Shown here one piece after another: positions 26,201 to 35,098 of a stretch of DNA of 64,000 nt. The stretch is from an uncultured Bacteroidales bacterium (lineage in GTDB: Bacteria; Bacteroidota; Bacteroidia; Bacteroidales; P3): contig CAJTPR010000009.1 in NCBI GenBank assembly GCA_910578275.1, forward strand, positions 16,454-80,453. Direction: 5' to 3'. The first letter of the stretch is position 1. Each line of letters begins with the position of its first letter. The translations under genes and the position numbers were made by a program. The notes below the pieces were generated by a model. The model did not search any database, was not told where the DNA came from, and saw nothing but the letters and a program-made list of their open reading frames with translations.

Positions 26201-26703
26201 ACTACAAGAACGCCATCGTCGTGAACAATTTCTTCCGCTACAAGACCGGAAGCTACAAGAGCGGGACGCTCTCCTATCCCCTGGATCTGTCACCGGGAAA
26301 ACATACCGCCCGGCTCAAGGTGTGGAACATAAACAATGTTTCTGCCACCAAGGAAATCACGTTCGACATAAACGATTCCGACAAACTGAGGATTTTCGAC
26401 CTGAAAGTGGTGCCCAACCCGGCAAGGGGCGATTACGCCGATTTCTATTTCAACCATAACAGCAAGAACGGCGGAATCCGGAAATGCAGGCTTGAAGTCT
26501 TCAACCTGCAAGGAGCGCGAATCGCTTCCTTCACTTATGACATAAGCGACGTTTCGGGATACACGGTCGGCCCCTTGCGCTGGAACCTTTGCGGAAACGG
26601 AAACAAACGCGTCCAGGCCGGCATATATTTCTGCCACATCAAAGCCGTGGACGGCCAAGGGCACACGGTGAGGCAAGGAATCAAGCTGGTCGTGGTGGAC
26701 TAA
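23242..26703 (+). CDS. porU: PorU, gingipain-like sortase of the type IX secretion system
   Basis: The 1153-residue protein (signal peptide ending near AQAQA) has an N-terminal beta region, a C25 gingipain-like catalytic domain (about 390-790) and a C-terminal type IX sorting domain (VVPNPARGDYADF to the end). The catalytic pair is His654 in GYEGHSGWD and Cys688 in FASSCTFAYFD, close to the His657 and Cys690 known in P. gingivalis PorU. PorU cuts the sorting domain off cargo and attaches it to anionic LPS at the cell surface. Start: ATG at 23242; a TTG three bases before was not used. A near-consensus TATCTTTA lies 12 bases upstream. Only 9 bases separate it from the convergent miaB. Confidence 0.93.
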   Translation: MKTIFTLLFPLLACLGTAQAQAYPEPARRKGYSVLALGQTLKTAVAEDGIYKIGYEDLARHGLLSQPVPSYKIALYGNAAGMLPFFNTEGIPDDLSPLPVQMHDGGDDRFGPGDYFLFYGQSPHRWHYDASDDDFSYTRHYFCDSSFYFVSINAEMEHRVASSPGTESDGERLTWFPERIRHENDLTNLCNGGLDWLGEVFSFSGNHLGLALSTPDPVNGMDGKLHVASGAKTTGGTATFRMQFNQKTLTLFHPGIAEGTAYSAADQAARVQVTSNTSMLDISFSKTGSTGNGYLNYVSLIYPRYLRLNGAALFFRHPEAMEQSVRFSLEAAAGTRIWDITDIYHIASIPTRPENGRLVFGTRPDNTLHEYVAFNPDACPSPAFKGLVKPQNLHQLENADYVVVTHPLFLEQAQEVARLHRERDGYSVCVATTEEVYNEFSSGAKDPSAIRLFLRHLDKRSDSAHRPRYLLLFGATSFDYKNVDGLTDFVPTLQSKGRSNEGGNDPLEDIFGYLADEAGIDPANQKARGSLQVAIGRLPVRTVQEARDMVRKIDIYSARHHVFDPDQPDLSGNFGNWRNEVAFVTDDGFEDNMEGSILSGDHIRKNLPYIHLNKLYSDAYERSSSSTSTKVPALENALRGMVENGCLFLGYEGHSGWDAWSDEKILTNNIINNWKTSYTFPVIFASSCTFAYFDQTDKVSGAEHSVLKPHGGAIATIASSRTAFTGKIESIQRCFAERFIDKTDGKRPTIGSAFLYAKNAAALTSDCQKFILLGDPGIKAALPEHDIQTLHINGKPATDKDADTLKALAPVTVEGRIVDRAGDPMNRFHGKLIVKVYDKAVVKKTLGLYNSRRTSDNKYNPQVSYTDQNSLIFQGETEVKDGMFSFSFIVPKDIQYNYGNGRISYYAYNDSTDANGSFDGIIVGGMNPEAVIDTGAPVVDLYIGKKTFSGGTVGSEPNLFAEISDEYGINTTGAGIGHDMTLIIDNDYKNAIVVNNFFRYKTGSYKSGTLSYPLDLSPGKHTARLKVWNINNVSATKEITFDINDSDKLRIFDLKVVPNPARGDYADFYFNHNSKNGGIRKCRLEVFNLQGARIASFTYDISDVSGYTVGPLRWNLCGNGNKRVQAGIYFCHIKAVDGQGHTVRQGIKLVVVD

Positions 26704-26712
26704 GACCGGGTA

Positions 26713-28044
26713 CTATCCGACAAGCGTGCCGAGCAAGGTAGCCGCGGTGCAGTCGCCCACGCCGGTCTTCACGTAATCACCTACACGCACCTTGAACCGG
26801 CCGTCGGGCAAAAGCGGATTGTCGAATACCACCACCTTGTTCTGGGAATTCCTGCCGAAGAAACGGTGCTTGTCTTTCTTTGAAACCCCTTCCACCAGTA
26901 TGTCGAACGTCTTGCCCACGTCACGGCGGTTGCTTTGAAGGGAAAGTTGCTGTTGAAGGTCTATGATCTCGTTCAGGCGACGCGACTTCACTTCATCGGG
27001 AACATCGTCGACATAGTTCTTGTGGGCGAACGTGCCGGGACGGTCGGAATACTTGAACATGAACGCGAAATCGTAACCCACTTCACGCATCAGGCTCAAG
27101 GTCTGCTCGTGATCCTGTTCGGTCTCGCCGCAGAAACCGGCGATGATGTCGGTACTGATACCGCAATCGGGAATCCTGGCACGCAAGGCCGCCACCCTTT
27201 CCAGATACCACGCCCTGTCGTATTTGCGCTTCATCCTGGCCAGCATGGCCGAACTGCCCGACTGCACGGGCAAATGTATGTTCTTGCAGATATTGGGATA
27301 GGCGGCCATCACGTCTATCAAGGCATCGGAAAGGTCTTTGGGATGAGATGTCGAGAAACGGACGCGCAGGGCCGGATCCACCTCGGCCACCAGCCGCATG
27401 AGACCAGCGAAATCGAGGTCGCCGGCCTTGTATGAGTTCACGTTCTGACCCAGCAGCGTCACTTCCTTGTAGCCCCGGGCGAAAAGGCTTTCGGCTTCCT
27501 TCACGATGGTACGGGCATCGCGGCTCCGCTCCTTGCCCCTCGTATAAGGAACCACGCAATAGGCGCAGAAATTCTGGCATCCACGCATGATAGGGATAAA
27601 GGCGGAAACATGGTTCGAATCCAGGCGGACAGGCTGTATTTCCTGATACGTCTCGCTTTCGGAGAGCAGCACGTCCATGCCTTTCCTGCCCGCCTGCACC
27701 TCGTCCAAGAGCGAAGGCAGCGAACGATACGCGTCAGGTCCCACGACCAGATCGATGTCCAAGTCGCTTTCAAGCAACTGTTCCTTGAGACGTTCGGCCA
27801 TGCAACCGACCAGTCCGACCTTGAGCGAGGGCCGTCTTTTCTTGAGCGAAGCGAATTCCTTGAGGCGGTTCAACACCCTTTGTTCGGCATGATCGCGGAT
27901 GGAACAGGTATTGACCAGTATCAGGTCGGCCTCCATGCCGTCCTGCGTCGTGTCGTAACGGTCTTGCAAGATGGAGGCCAGGATTTCCGAGTCGGCAAAG
28001 TTCATCTGGCATCCATACGTTTCTATAAACAGGAGCGGCTTCAT
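26713..28044 (-). CDS. miaB: tRNA-2-methylthio-N6-dimethylallyladenosine synthase
   Basis: The 443-residue radical SAM methylthiotransferase modifies i6A37 of tRNAs reading UNN codons to ms2i6A37. The N-terminal UPF0004 domain has the three cysteines of the auxiliary cluster (TYGCQMN, NTCSIRDHAEQ, GCMAERL). The radical SAM CxxxCxxC is CQNFCAYC. A C-terminal TRAM domain follows (FDILVEGVSKKD to the end). It converges with porU and is divergent from nothing close; rpsU is the next leftward gene upstream with a terminator between them. Confidence 0.97.
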   Translation of the reverse strand: MKPLLFIETYGCQMNFADSEILASILQDRYDTTQDGMEADLILVNTCSIRDHAEQRVLNRLKEFASLKKRRPSLKVGLVGCMAERLKEQLLESDLDIDLVVGPDAYRSLPSLLDEVQAGRKGMDVLLSESETYQEIQPVRLDSNHVSAFIPIMRGCQNFCAYCVVPYTRGKERSRDARTIVKEAESLFARGYKEVTLLGQNVNSYKAGDLDFAGLMRLVAEVDPALRVRFSTSHPKDLSDALIDVMAAYPNICKNIHLPVQSGSSAMLARMKRKYDRAWYLERVAALRARIPDCGISTDIIAGFCGETEQDHEQTLSLMREVGYDFAFMFKYSDRPGTFAHKNYVDDVPDEVKSRRLNEIIDLQQQLSLQSNRRDVGKTFDILVEGVSKKDKHRFFGRNSQNKVVVFDNPLLPDGRFKVRVGDYVKTGVGDCTAATLLGTLVG

Positions 28045-28107
28045 TCCTTATCTTGTTTTGATTATGTCTTCCTGGCTTTCGAGCGAAGGCGCACGCGACG
28101 CCAAGGC

Positions 28108-28136
28108 AAAAAAAAAAGCGGAGCTTGCCGCCCCGC
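28108..28136 (-). terminator. Terminator of rpsU
   Basis: Leftward stem GCGGGGC (28136-28130) and GCTCCGC (28124-28118) with a 5-base loop, followed by ten T. It separates rpsU from miaB. Confidence 0.85.
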
Positions 28137-28143
28137 CTCTTTC

Positions 28144-28347
28144 TTACATCGCGCTGTTTTCGGCTTTCGTCTGCAACTGCTGGATGTAAATGGCTTTTAG
28201 TCTGCGTTCCCGAGCTACGACCGAGGGTTTGGTAAACTTTTGACGGTTTCTCAATTCCCTTACCACGCCCGTCTTTTCGAATTTGCGTTTGAGCTTCTTC
28301 AGCGAGCGTTCGATGTTTTCGCCTTCTTTTACAGGAACAATGATCAT
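28144..28347 (-). CDS. rpsU: 30S ribosomal protein bS21
   Basis: The 67-residue basic protein reads MIIVPVKEGENIERSLKKL and continues with the conserved RELRNRQKFTKPS and RRLKAIY segments. In Bacteroidota, bS21 with bS6 and bS18 covers the 3' tail of 16S rRNA and hides the anti-Shine-Dalgarno sequence. The leader has the string AGAAAGGA 14 bases before the start, which fits that regulation (see findings). It has its own promoter and terminator, so it is a single-gene transcript. Confidence 0.95.
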   Translation of the reverse strand: MIIVPVKEGENIERSLKKLKRKFEKTGVVRELRNRQKFTKPSVVARERRLKAIYIQQLQTKAENSAM

Positions 28348-28361
28348 AACTAAATACCTTT

Positions 28362-28369
28362 TCCTTTCT
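28362..28369 (-). promoter_or_regulatory. Extended Shine-Dalgarno-like element of rpsU
   Basis: Leftward AGAAAGGA is the reverse complement of UCCUUUCU, the usual last eight bases of 16S rRNA in Bacteroidota. It ends 14 bases before the rpsU ATG, with a second AAAAGGT in between. Confidence 0.6.
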
Positions 28370-28428
28370 AAAAGTGATTAATAATTTGTTTATTCCCGTG
28401 CCCCGGACATACCGGACGACAAGGGTTG

Positions 28429-28436
28429 CAAAGGTA
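28429..28436 (-). promoter_or_regulatory. -7 box for rpsU
   Basis: Leftward TACCTTTG fits TAnnTTTG, giving a leader of about 75 bases before rpsU. It stands back to back with the tRNA-Cys promoter. Confidence 0.6.
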
Positions 28437-28443
28437 GATTTTT

Positions 28444-28474
28444 TTTGTCAATTTAAAAAATTTGGGTACTTTTG
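28444..28474 (+). promoter_or_regulatory. Promoter of tRNA-Cys
   Basis: TTTG at 28444-28447, a 19-base spacer, then TACTTTTG at 28467-28474, about 19 bases before the tRNA. Both elements match consensus. Confidence 0.8.
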
Positions 28475-28493
28475 CCGTCCCGAAAGGATAAAC

Positions 28494-28564
28494 GGTCTCA
28501 TGGCCGAGTGGTTAGGCAACGGTCTGCAAAACCGTGTACAGCAGTTCGATTCTGCTTGAGACCT
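28494..28564 (+). tRNA. tRNA-Cys (anticodon GCA)
   Basis: Acceptor GGTCTCA/TGAGACC, D arm GGCCGAGTGGTTAGGC, anticodon loop CTGCAAA giving GCA, T arm AGCAGTTCGATTCTGCT, discriminator T (U73, the usual cysteine identity base). CCA is not encoded. Confidence 0.95.
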
Positions 28565-28566
28565 CC

Positions 28567-28597
28567 AAAAGCGTTGATTGGTTTCAACGCTTTTTTT
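28567..28597 (+). terminator. Terminator of tRNA-Cys
   Basis: GCGTTGA and TCAACGC arms with a short loop, preceded by four A and followed by seven T. Confidence 0.85.
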
Positions 28598-28631
28598 GTA
28601 CACATTTCCTTCACTGAAAAAATCTACGATC

Positions 28632-29081
28632 ATGAGTTTGCCCGAACAAGTGGACAAGGACATCAAGGCGGCCATGCTGGCACATGAGACGGTACGGCTG
28701 GCGGCGCTGCGCGGCATCAAGAAAGAATTCCTGGAAGCCAGGACGGCCAAGAACTCCAACGGGGAACTGACGGACGAGACGGCCGTGAAAATCTTGCAGA
28801 AGATGGTCAAGCAGCGCAAGGAATCGGCCGCCATCTTCCAAGGACAGGACCGTGCCGACCTGGCGGAGAACGAACTGGCGGAAGCCGGCGTCATCGAAGC
28901 CTATCTGCCCGAACAACTCGATACGGAAAAAATCGAGGCGGAAATACGGAAAATCATCGACCAGACCGGCGCATCGTCGATGAAAGACATGGGCAAGGTC
29001 ATGGGCGCGGCCTCGAAAACCTTGGCCGGCAAGGCCGACGGAAAGGTCATTTCCGACATCGTGAAGAAACTCCTGGCCTGA
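28632..29081 (+). CDS. GatB/YqeY domain protein
   Basis: The 149-residue protein starts at 28632 (MSLPEQVDKDIKAAML). It is an all-helical YqeY-like protein, with the KILQKMVKQRKESAAIF and AYLPEQLDTEKIEAEI segments typical of the family and related to the tail domain of GatB amidotransferase. The function is not established; a link to tRNA-dependent amidation is only by homology. The family length fits (about 148). The next gene, ispG, starts 16 bases later. Confidence 0.9.
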   Translation: MSLPEQVDKDIKAAMLAHETVRLAALRGIKKEFLEARTAKNSNGELTDETAVKILQKMVKQRKESAAIFQGQDRADLAENELAEAGVIEAYLPEQLDTEKIEAEIRKIIDQTGASSMKDMGKVMGAASKTLAGKADGKVISDIVKKLLA

Positions 29082-29097
29082 TCATTCCTTCCATATC

Positions 29098-30453
29098 ATG
29101 GAAATTCCGGCACATTCCCGAACCGTGCGCGTGGGGAACCTCCTCATGGGCGGCGGTCATCCGGTGGTCATCCAGTCCATGACCAATACCGACACCCTCG
29201 ACACCGAAGCCACCGTGGCCCAATGCCGGCGCCTGTTCGACTCCGGCTGCCAATTGGTGCGGATCACGGCACCCGGGCTGAAAGAAGCGCGCAACCTGGA
29301 AAACATCAAGGACCGGCTACGCCAGAAAGGCTACGACGGGCCGCTGTGCGCCGACATACATTTCCTGCCCGAAGCCGCTTTGGTCGCCGCGCAAATCGTG
29401 GAAAAGGTCCGTATCAACCCGGGCAACTACTGCGACCGTAAGACAGGCAAGACCGAATTTTCACAAGCCGAGCAAGAGGCCGAACGCGAACGCATCGGCC
29501 AACGCATCGCCCCGCTCCTGGAAACCTGCCGCGAACATGGCACGGCCATACGCATCGGCGTGAACCAAGGATCGCTTTCGGAACGCATGACCAGCCTGTA
29601 CGGCAATACGCCGCTGGCCATGGTGGAAAGCGCCTCGGAGTTCATCGGCATCTGCCGGAAAACAGGCTTCGACCAAATCGTGGTATCGATGAAATCGAGC
29701 CGCGTGAGGATCATGGACGAGGCGGTACGGATGTTCGCCGGACGGATGATGCAAGAGGGAACGACCTACCCGCTGCATATAGGCGTTACCGAGGCAGGCG
29801 ACGGGCAAGACGCCCGGCTGCTTTCCGCCATCGGTATCGGAAGCCTGCTGCTGGACGGCATCGGGGACACGATCCGGGTTTCCTTGACCGAAAGCCCCGA
29901 AAATGAAATTCCCGTGGCGCGACGCATCATACGGGCCGTCGAACGCCTAAGACGGCTTTCGCCCGGACAGTTGGCGGAAAAACAAACGGAGACGGAAGGA
30001 AATCCGATTCCGGAAGATCAAAAGACGGAAACGGCCATACGCCTCGGCAGGCTCATGCTGCGGGGGGAAAGGACAGGCTTTTGCGTCAAAGGCGAAAATC
30101 CCGCCGAAAGCCAAAGGCTGCTCGACGACATATTGCAGGCGGCCGGACTGAAATCCCACAAGACACGTTTTATCGCCTGTCCGTCGTGCGGGCGCACCAA
30201 ATACGACATCCAGAAGGCATTGGCACAAGTAAAGGAACGCTTTCCCGGCCATCCGGACCTCACCATCGCCGTCATGGGCTGCGTGGTGAACGGCCCCGGG
30301 GAAATGGCCGACGCGGATTTCGGCTACATCGGCTGCGGAAACGGCAAAGTGAACCTGTACCGCAAAGGCGTGGCCGTCAGGCTGAACGTACCCGAGAACG
30401 AAGCCTTGGGCGAACTGGAGAAACTGATTGCGGGAAACACCGCTCACGAATAA
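29098..30453 (+). CDS. ispG: 4-hydroxy-3-methylbut-2-enyl diphosphate synthase, shortened
   Basis: The 451-residue enzyme makes HMBPP from MEcPP in the MEP isoprenoid pathway. The N-terminal TIM barrel has the plant/Bacteroidota-type sequence (VRVGNLLMGGGHPVVIQSM, then VNQGSLSERM). The C-terminal [4Fe-4S] domain has CPSCGRT and GCVVNGPGE. Between them, Bacteroidota enzymes as I recall them carry an extra A* domain of about 200 residues (about 600 in total). Here only about 95 residues (about 257-351) separate the two domains. The DDILQAAGL segment just before the cluster domain is the end of the A* type. The flanking residues are intact, so it is probably functional. Confidence 0.92.
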   Translation: MEIPAHSRTVRVGNLLMGGGHPVVIQSMTNTDTLDTEATVAQCRRLFDSGCQLVRITAPGLKEARNLENIKDRLRQKGYDGPLCADIHFLPEAALVAAQIVEKVRINPGNYCDRKTGKTEFSQAEQEAERERIGQRIAPLLETCREHGTAIRIGVNQGSLSERMTSLYGNTPLAMVESASEFIGICRKTGFDQIVVSMKSSRVRIMDEAVRMFAGRMMQEGTTYPLHIGVTEAGDGQDARLLSAIGIGSLLLDGIGDTIRVSLTESPENEIPVARRIIRAVERLRRLSPGQLAEKQTETEGNPIPEDQKTETAIRLGRLMLRGERTGFCVKGENPAESQRLLDDILQAAGLKSHKTRFIACPSCGRTKYDIQKALAQVKERFPGHPDLTIAVMGCVVNGPGEMADADFGYIGCGNGKVNLYRKGVAVRLNVPENEALGELEKLIAGNTAHE

Positions 30454-30474
30454 AAGACGGCTTCCCCCGGACGG

Positions 30475-31242
30475 CTAAAACGCCCCGCTTTCCTGCCATT
30501 CCTTCATGGCCGCATAATCCGTCCAGTCGAAATGGAACGGCGTAAGCGTGACATAACCTTCGGCAAGGTAATGGAGATCGTGGTCTTTCCCGTCGTCCTT
30601 GTTCACGAAATCGCCCATCAGCCAGTAATACTTCCTGCGGGCGGGATCGACACGTTCCACGGCGTCCTCGTCCCAATAGGCCTTGGCCTGGCGGCATACC
30701 TTGATTCCTTTCAAGACCGGCACGTCCGGACAATTCACATTCCAGCAAATATCCTTTCGTCCCGACTTCACGCAGGCCGCCATGATTTTTTCCGCATAGG
30801 GAAGGAAAGGGGCGAAATCGGCTTTCCACGAATGGTCGGTGAGCGAAAAGGCCACGGCCGGCACCCCCGCGAGCGCGGCTTCCATCATGCCCGCCACCGT
30901 GCCCGAATAGACGGCGTTCGAGGAAGCGTTGCTGCCATGGTTGATTCCTGAGAACACATAATCGGGCAGGCGTCCCTCGTACACCACCTTTATGGCCAGC
31001 TTCACGCAATCGGCAGGCGTCCCGCTGCAACTGAAATAACGGATGCCGTCTTCCTCGCCCGCCTCGTGGAGCCGGAGCGGCTGTATCAACGTGACCGCAT
31101 GCGACTGCCCCGAACGGGGACTGTCGGGCGCCACCACGACCACCTCGCCGAACTTGGCGGCCAGCTTGGCCAGATGTTTTATTCCGGGTGCAAAGATCCC
31201 GTCGTCGTTCACCACCAGGATTTTCATTTTTTCGCTCGTCAT
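30475..31242 (-). CDS. surE: 5'/3'-nucleotidase SurE
   Basis: The metal-dependent phosphatase removes phosphate from nucleoside monophosphates. The family motif ILVVNDDGIFAPGI carries the DD metal ligands; further motifs are APDSPRSGQSHAVT, SGTPADCVKL and SGINHGSNAS. The start at 31242 (MTSEKMKILVV) gives 255 residues; MKILVV at 31227 is also possible. It converges with ispG, with 21 bases between the stops. Leftward TACCTTTG (31328-31321) is its -7 box. Confidence 0.94.
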   Translation of the reverse strand: MTSEKMKILVVNDDGIFAPGIKHLAKLAAKFGEVVVVAPDSPRSGQSHAVTLIQPLRLHEAGEEDGIRYFSCSGTPADCVKLAIKVVYEGRLPDYVFSGINHGSNASSNAVYSGTVAGMMEAALAGVPAVAFSLTDHSWKADFAPFLPYAEKIMAACVKSGRKDICWNVNCPDVPVLKGIKVCRQAKAYWDEDAVERVDPARRKYYWLMGDFVNKDDGKDHDLHYLAEGYVTLTPFHFDWTDYAAMKEWQESGAF

Positions 31243-31320
31243 TTGTCCGTTTTTTTTTACTGGAACCGGCGGCGGACGGACGATAGTCGTCATGCCCCGT
31301 GCCGTCCTCCGCCGGTTTTC

Positions 31321-31376
31321 CAAAGGTAGAAAAATTCTCCGGTTTGGACGATGAGCCGTTTAGTTTATTACCTTTG
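31321..31376. promoter_or_regulatory. Divergent promoters of surE and carboxynorspermidine dehydrogenase
   Basis: Leftward TACCTTTG at 31328-31321 points to surE. Rightward TACCTTTG at 31369-31376 points to the dehydrogenase at 31409; TTTG at 31343-31346 is its likely -33 box with a 22-base spacer. Confidence 0.6.
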
Positions 31377-31408
31377 CGTCCTGTGCAAACGCTTAACACT
31401 GGAAAACA

Positions 31409-32617
<1,209 letters not shown>

Positions 32618-32930
32618 CGATTCGCCGGGAAAACAAGGAAGCGAGGGGCGGCCGATGGCCGCCCCTCGCCATTTCCGGTAGCTCCCGAACCGCTTCCTTC
32701 GGCTACGGAAATGGTCCGTCTTGACCGTTGCCGCCCCCTCGTAACACCCCGCTTCCCTGGCATGACGACTCCGCCGGAAATGCCATCCCGACACACGAAA
32801 ACATCGACCGGAACATGCCGGAACCGAGAAACGGAAACACGAAGGAAGCGAAACGCGGCATATTTTGCCAATTAGAAAAATGGGGCTAACTTTGCTCTTT
32901 GTTGCATAAACTCTAAAACACTTGATAGAC
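32618..32930. other. Intergenic region between the dehydrogenase and serC
   Basis: No gene is seen. It holds a perfect 13-bp hairpin at 32641-32669 (GCGAGGGGCGGCC-GAT-GGCCGCCCCTCGC) and, near the end, the serC promoter. The hairpin lacks a T run, so it may be a transcript-stabilising or weak termination structure. Confidence 0.6.
32864..32894 (+). promoter_or_regulatory. Promoter of serC-serA
   Basis: TTTG at 32864-32867, a 19-base spacer and TAACTTTG at 32887-32894. Spacing and both elements match the Bacteroidota consensus. The leader is about 30 bases. Confidence 0.8.
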
Positions 32931-34007
32931 ATGAAAAAAGTGCACATTTTCAATGCGGGTCCGTGCAAATTGCCCCAGCCCGCGCTTGAAGCCGGTATCG
33001 AAGCCCTGAAGGATTTCAAGGGAACCGGAATGTCCGTTATCGAAATTTCCCACCGTACCAAGGAATGGGAAGCGATCATGAACGAAACCGTAGCCCTTTG
33101 GAAAGAACTCTACAACATCCCCGAAGGCTACCACGTGTTGTTCCTGGGCGGCGGCGCCAGCACGCAGTTCTGCTATGTGCCCTACAACCTCCTCAACAAG
33201 AAAGCCGCTTACCTGGACACCGGCGTCTGGGCCCACAAGGCCGCCAAGGAAGCCAAGTTGTTCGGTGAAGTCGAAATCGTGGCTTCTTCCGAAAGCACGG
33301 TTTACAACCATATTCCCAAAGGCTGGACCATTCCTACCGATGCCGACTACTTCCACATCACCACGAACAACACGATCTACGGTACCGAAATCAAGAAAGA
33401 CATCGACAGCCCCGTGACGTTGGTCGCCGACATGTCGTCCGATTTCATGAGCCGTCCCGTGGACGTGAGCAAATACGGCCTTATCTACGGCGGCGCCCAG
33501 AAAAACGTAGGTCCCGCCGGCGTGACGGTGGTCATCGTCCGCGAAGACCTGTTGGGCAAGGTGAACCGTCCCCTGCCCACGATGATCGACTATCGCACGC
33601 ACATCAAGGGCGAGTCGATGTTCAACACGCCTCCCGTGTTCCCCATCTTCATCATGCACGAAACGATGAAGTGGATCAAGAGCATGGGCGGTCTGGCCGC
33701 TATCCAGAAATACAACACCGAAAAGGCCGACCTGCTTTACGGTGAAATCGACAGCAACCCGATGTTCAAAGGCACGGTCATCGACAAGGAAGACCGCTCC
33801 TTGATGAACGTCTGCTTCGTAATGGAAGACAAATACAAGGAAAAGGAAGCCGAATTCCTCGAATTCGCCAAGGCTGCCGGCATGGCGGGCTTGAAAGGCC
33901 ACCGTTCGGTGGGCGGCTTCCGCGCCTCCATCTACAACGCCTGTACGATGGAAGACGTTCAGGCCTTGGTTGCCTGCATGCAGGAATTTGCCAAGAAAAA
34001 CGCCTAA
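32931..34007 (+). CDS. serC: Phosphoserine aminotransferase
   Basis: The 358-residue PLP enzyme converts 3-phosphohydroxypyruvate to phosphoserine in serine synthesis and also serves vitamin B6 synthesis. It opens with HIFNAGPCKLP, has the GGGASTQF phosphate pocket and the PLP lysine in YGGAQKNVGPAG. The start at 32931 (MKKVHIFNAG) is chosen; a TTG 9 bases upstream is unlikely. A terminator follows, then serA. The serC-serA order is common in Bacteroidales. Confidence 0.96.
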   Translation: MKKVHIFNAGPCKLPQPALEAGIEALKDFKGTGMSVIEISHRTKEWEAIMNETVALWKELYNIPEGYHVLFLGGGASTQFCYVPYNLLNKKAAYLDTGVWAHKAAKEAKLFGEVEIVASSESTVYNHIPKGWTIPTDADYFHITTNNTIYGTEIKKDIDSPVTLVADMSSDFMSRPVDVSKYGLIYGGAQKNVGPAGVTVVIVREDLLGKVNRPLPTMIDYRTHIKGESMFNTPPVFPIFIMHETMKWIKSMGGLAAIQKYNTEKADLLYGEIDSNPMFKGTVIDKEDRSLMNVCFVMEDKYKEKEAEFLEFAKAAGMAGLKGHRSVGGFRASIYNACTMEDVQALVACMQEFAKKNA

Positions 34008-34030
34008 CCGGCCTTGCATGGCATAAGACG

Positions 34031-34066
34031 AAGAACCCTCAAGTATCCGCTTGGGGGTTCTTGTTA
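34031..34066 (+). terminator. Terminator or attenuator between serC and serA
   Basis: GAACCCTCAAG and CTTGGGGGTTC arms (one T-G pair) with a 6-base loop, then TTGTTATC. It is a moderate terminator. serA may still be reached by readthrough, as no separate -7 box is obvious. Confidence 0.65.
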
Positions 34067-34116
34067 TCGGACGGCGATAGTCCGGAATCATGTTGAATCA
34101 AATAAAAAACAATATC

Positions 34117-35037
34117 ATGAAAGTATTAGTTGCCACTGAAAAACCTTTTGCAAAGGCCGCCGTCGACGGTATCCGCCAAATCGTGGAAAAAGCCGGATTC
34201 GAATTGGCCCTTTTGGAAAAATACACCGACGTGAACGACTTCCATAAAGCCGTGGCCGATGCCGACGCTTTGATCGTCCGTTCCGACAAAGTCACCAAGG
34301 AAGTCATCGACCACGCCAAGAACCTCAAGATCGTGGTACGCGCCGGTGCCGGATTCGACAACCTCGACCTGGCCGCCTGTACCGAACGCAAGATCGTGGC
34401 CATGAACACGCCCGGCCAGAACTCCAACGCCGTGGCCGAACTGGCTGCCGGCCTGATGGTGTACATGAACCGCAACCTGTTCAACCCCGGTACGGGCACC
34501 GAACTGAAAGGCAAGAAACTGGGCATCCACGCCTACGGCAACGTAGGCCGCAACGTGGCTCGCGTGGCCAAGGGCTTGGGCATGGAAATCCATGCCTTCG
34601 ACGCTTTCTGCCCCAAGGACGTGATTGAAAAAGACGGCGTGAAAGCCGTGGGTTCGGTAGAAGAACTCTACGCCACCTGCGACGTGGTTTCTTTGCATAT
34701 TCCCGCCACCAAGGAAACGATCGAATCCATCAACTACGACCTGGTGAACCGCATGCCCAAAGGCGCCATGCTGGTAAACACCGCCCGCAAGGAAGTCATC
34801 CACGAAGCCGACATGGTACGCTTGTTGAACGATCGTCCCGATTTCCGTTACGTTACCGACATCAAGCCCGGCAACCACGACGAATTGGCCGAAAAGTTCC
34901 CCACCCGCTATTTCTCCACTCCCAAGAAGATGGGTGCCGAAACCGCCGAAGCCAACATCAACGCCGGTCTGGCCGCAGCCAACCAGATCGTCGACTTCAT
35001 CAAGAACGGCGTAACCAAGTTCCAAGTGAACAAATAG
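34117..35037 (+). CDS. serA: D-3-phosphoglycerate dehydrogenase, short form
   Basis: The 306-residue NAD enzyme oxidises 3-phosphoglycerate, the first step of serine synthesis. The start is at 34117 (MKVLVATEKPFAKAA); an ATG at 34090 would add nine residues. Motifs: RAGAGFDNLDL, NTPGQNSNAVAELA, the Rossmann loop GIHAYGNVGRNVA, the catalytic NTARKEVI and STPKKMGAETAEANINAGLA. It lacks the ACT regulatory domain of E. coli SerA, which is normal for Bacteroidota. It is followed by a strong terminator. Confidence 0.94.
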   Translation: MKVLVATEKPFAKAAVDGIRQIVEKAGFELALLEKYTDVNDFHKAVADADALIVRSDKVTKEVIDHAKNLKIVVRAGAGFDNLDLAACTERKIVAMNTPGQNSNAVAELAAGLMVYMNRNLFNPGTGTELKGKKLGIHAYGNVGRNVARVAKGLGMEIHAFDAFCPKDVIEKDGVKAVGSVEELYATCDVVSLHIPATKETIESINYDLVNRMPKGAMLVNTARKEVIHEADMVRLLNDRPDFRYVTDIKPGNHDELAEKFPTRYFSTPKKMGAETAEANINAGLAAANQIVDFIKNGVTKFQVNK

Positions 35038-35062
35038 GATACCGCCCGCCGATGGCGATTGA

Positions 35063-35098
35063 ACGGGAATCCCGGCACGTCGTGCCGGGATTCTTTAT
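35063..35098 (+). terminator. Terminator of serA
   Basis: A perfect 12-bp stem GAATCCCGGCAC-GTC-GTGCCGGGATTC (35067-35093) with TTTATT behind it. Confidence 0.85.

Noticed and set aside
23242..26703. Reading porU as a secreted gingipain-type protease
   Set aside because: His654 and Cys688 align in position with PorU, and the full domain order matches the sortase and not a gingipain.
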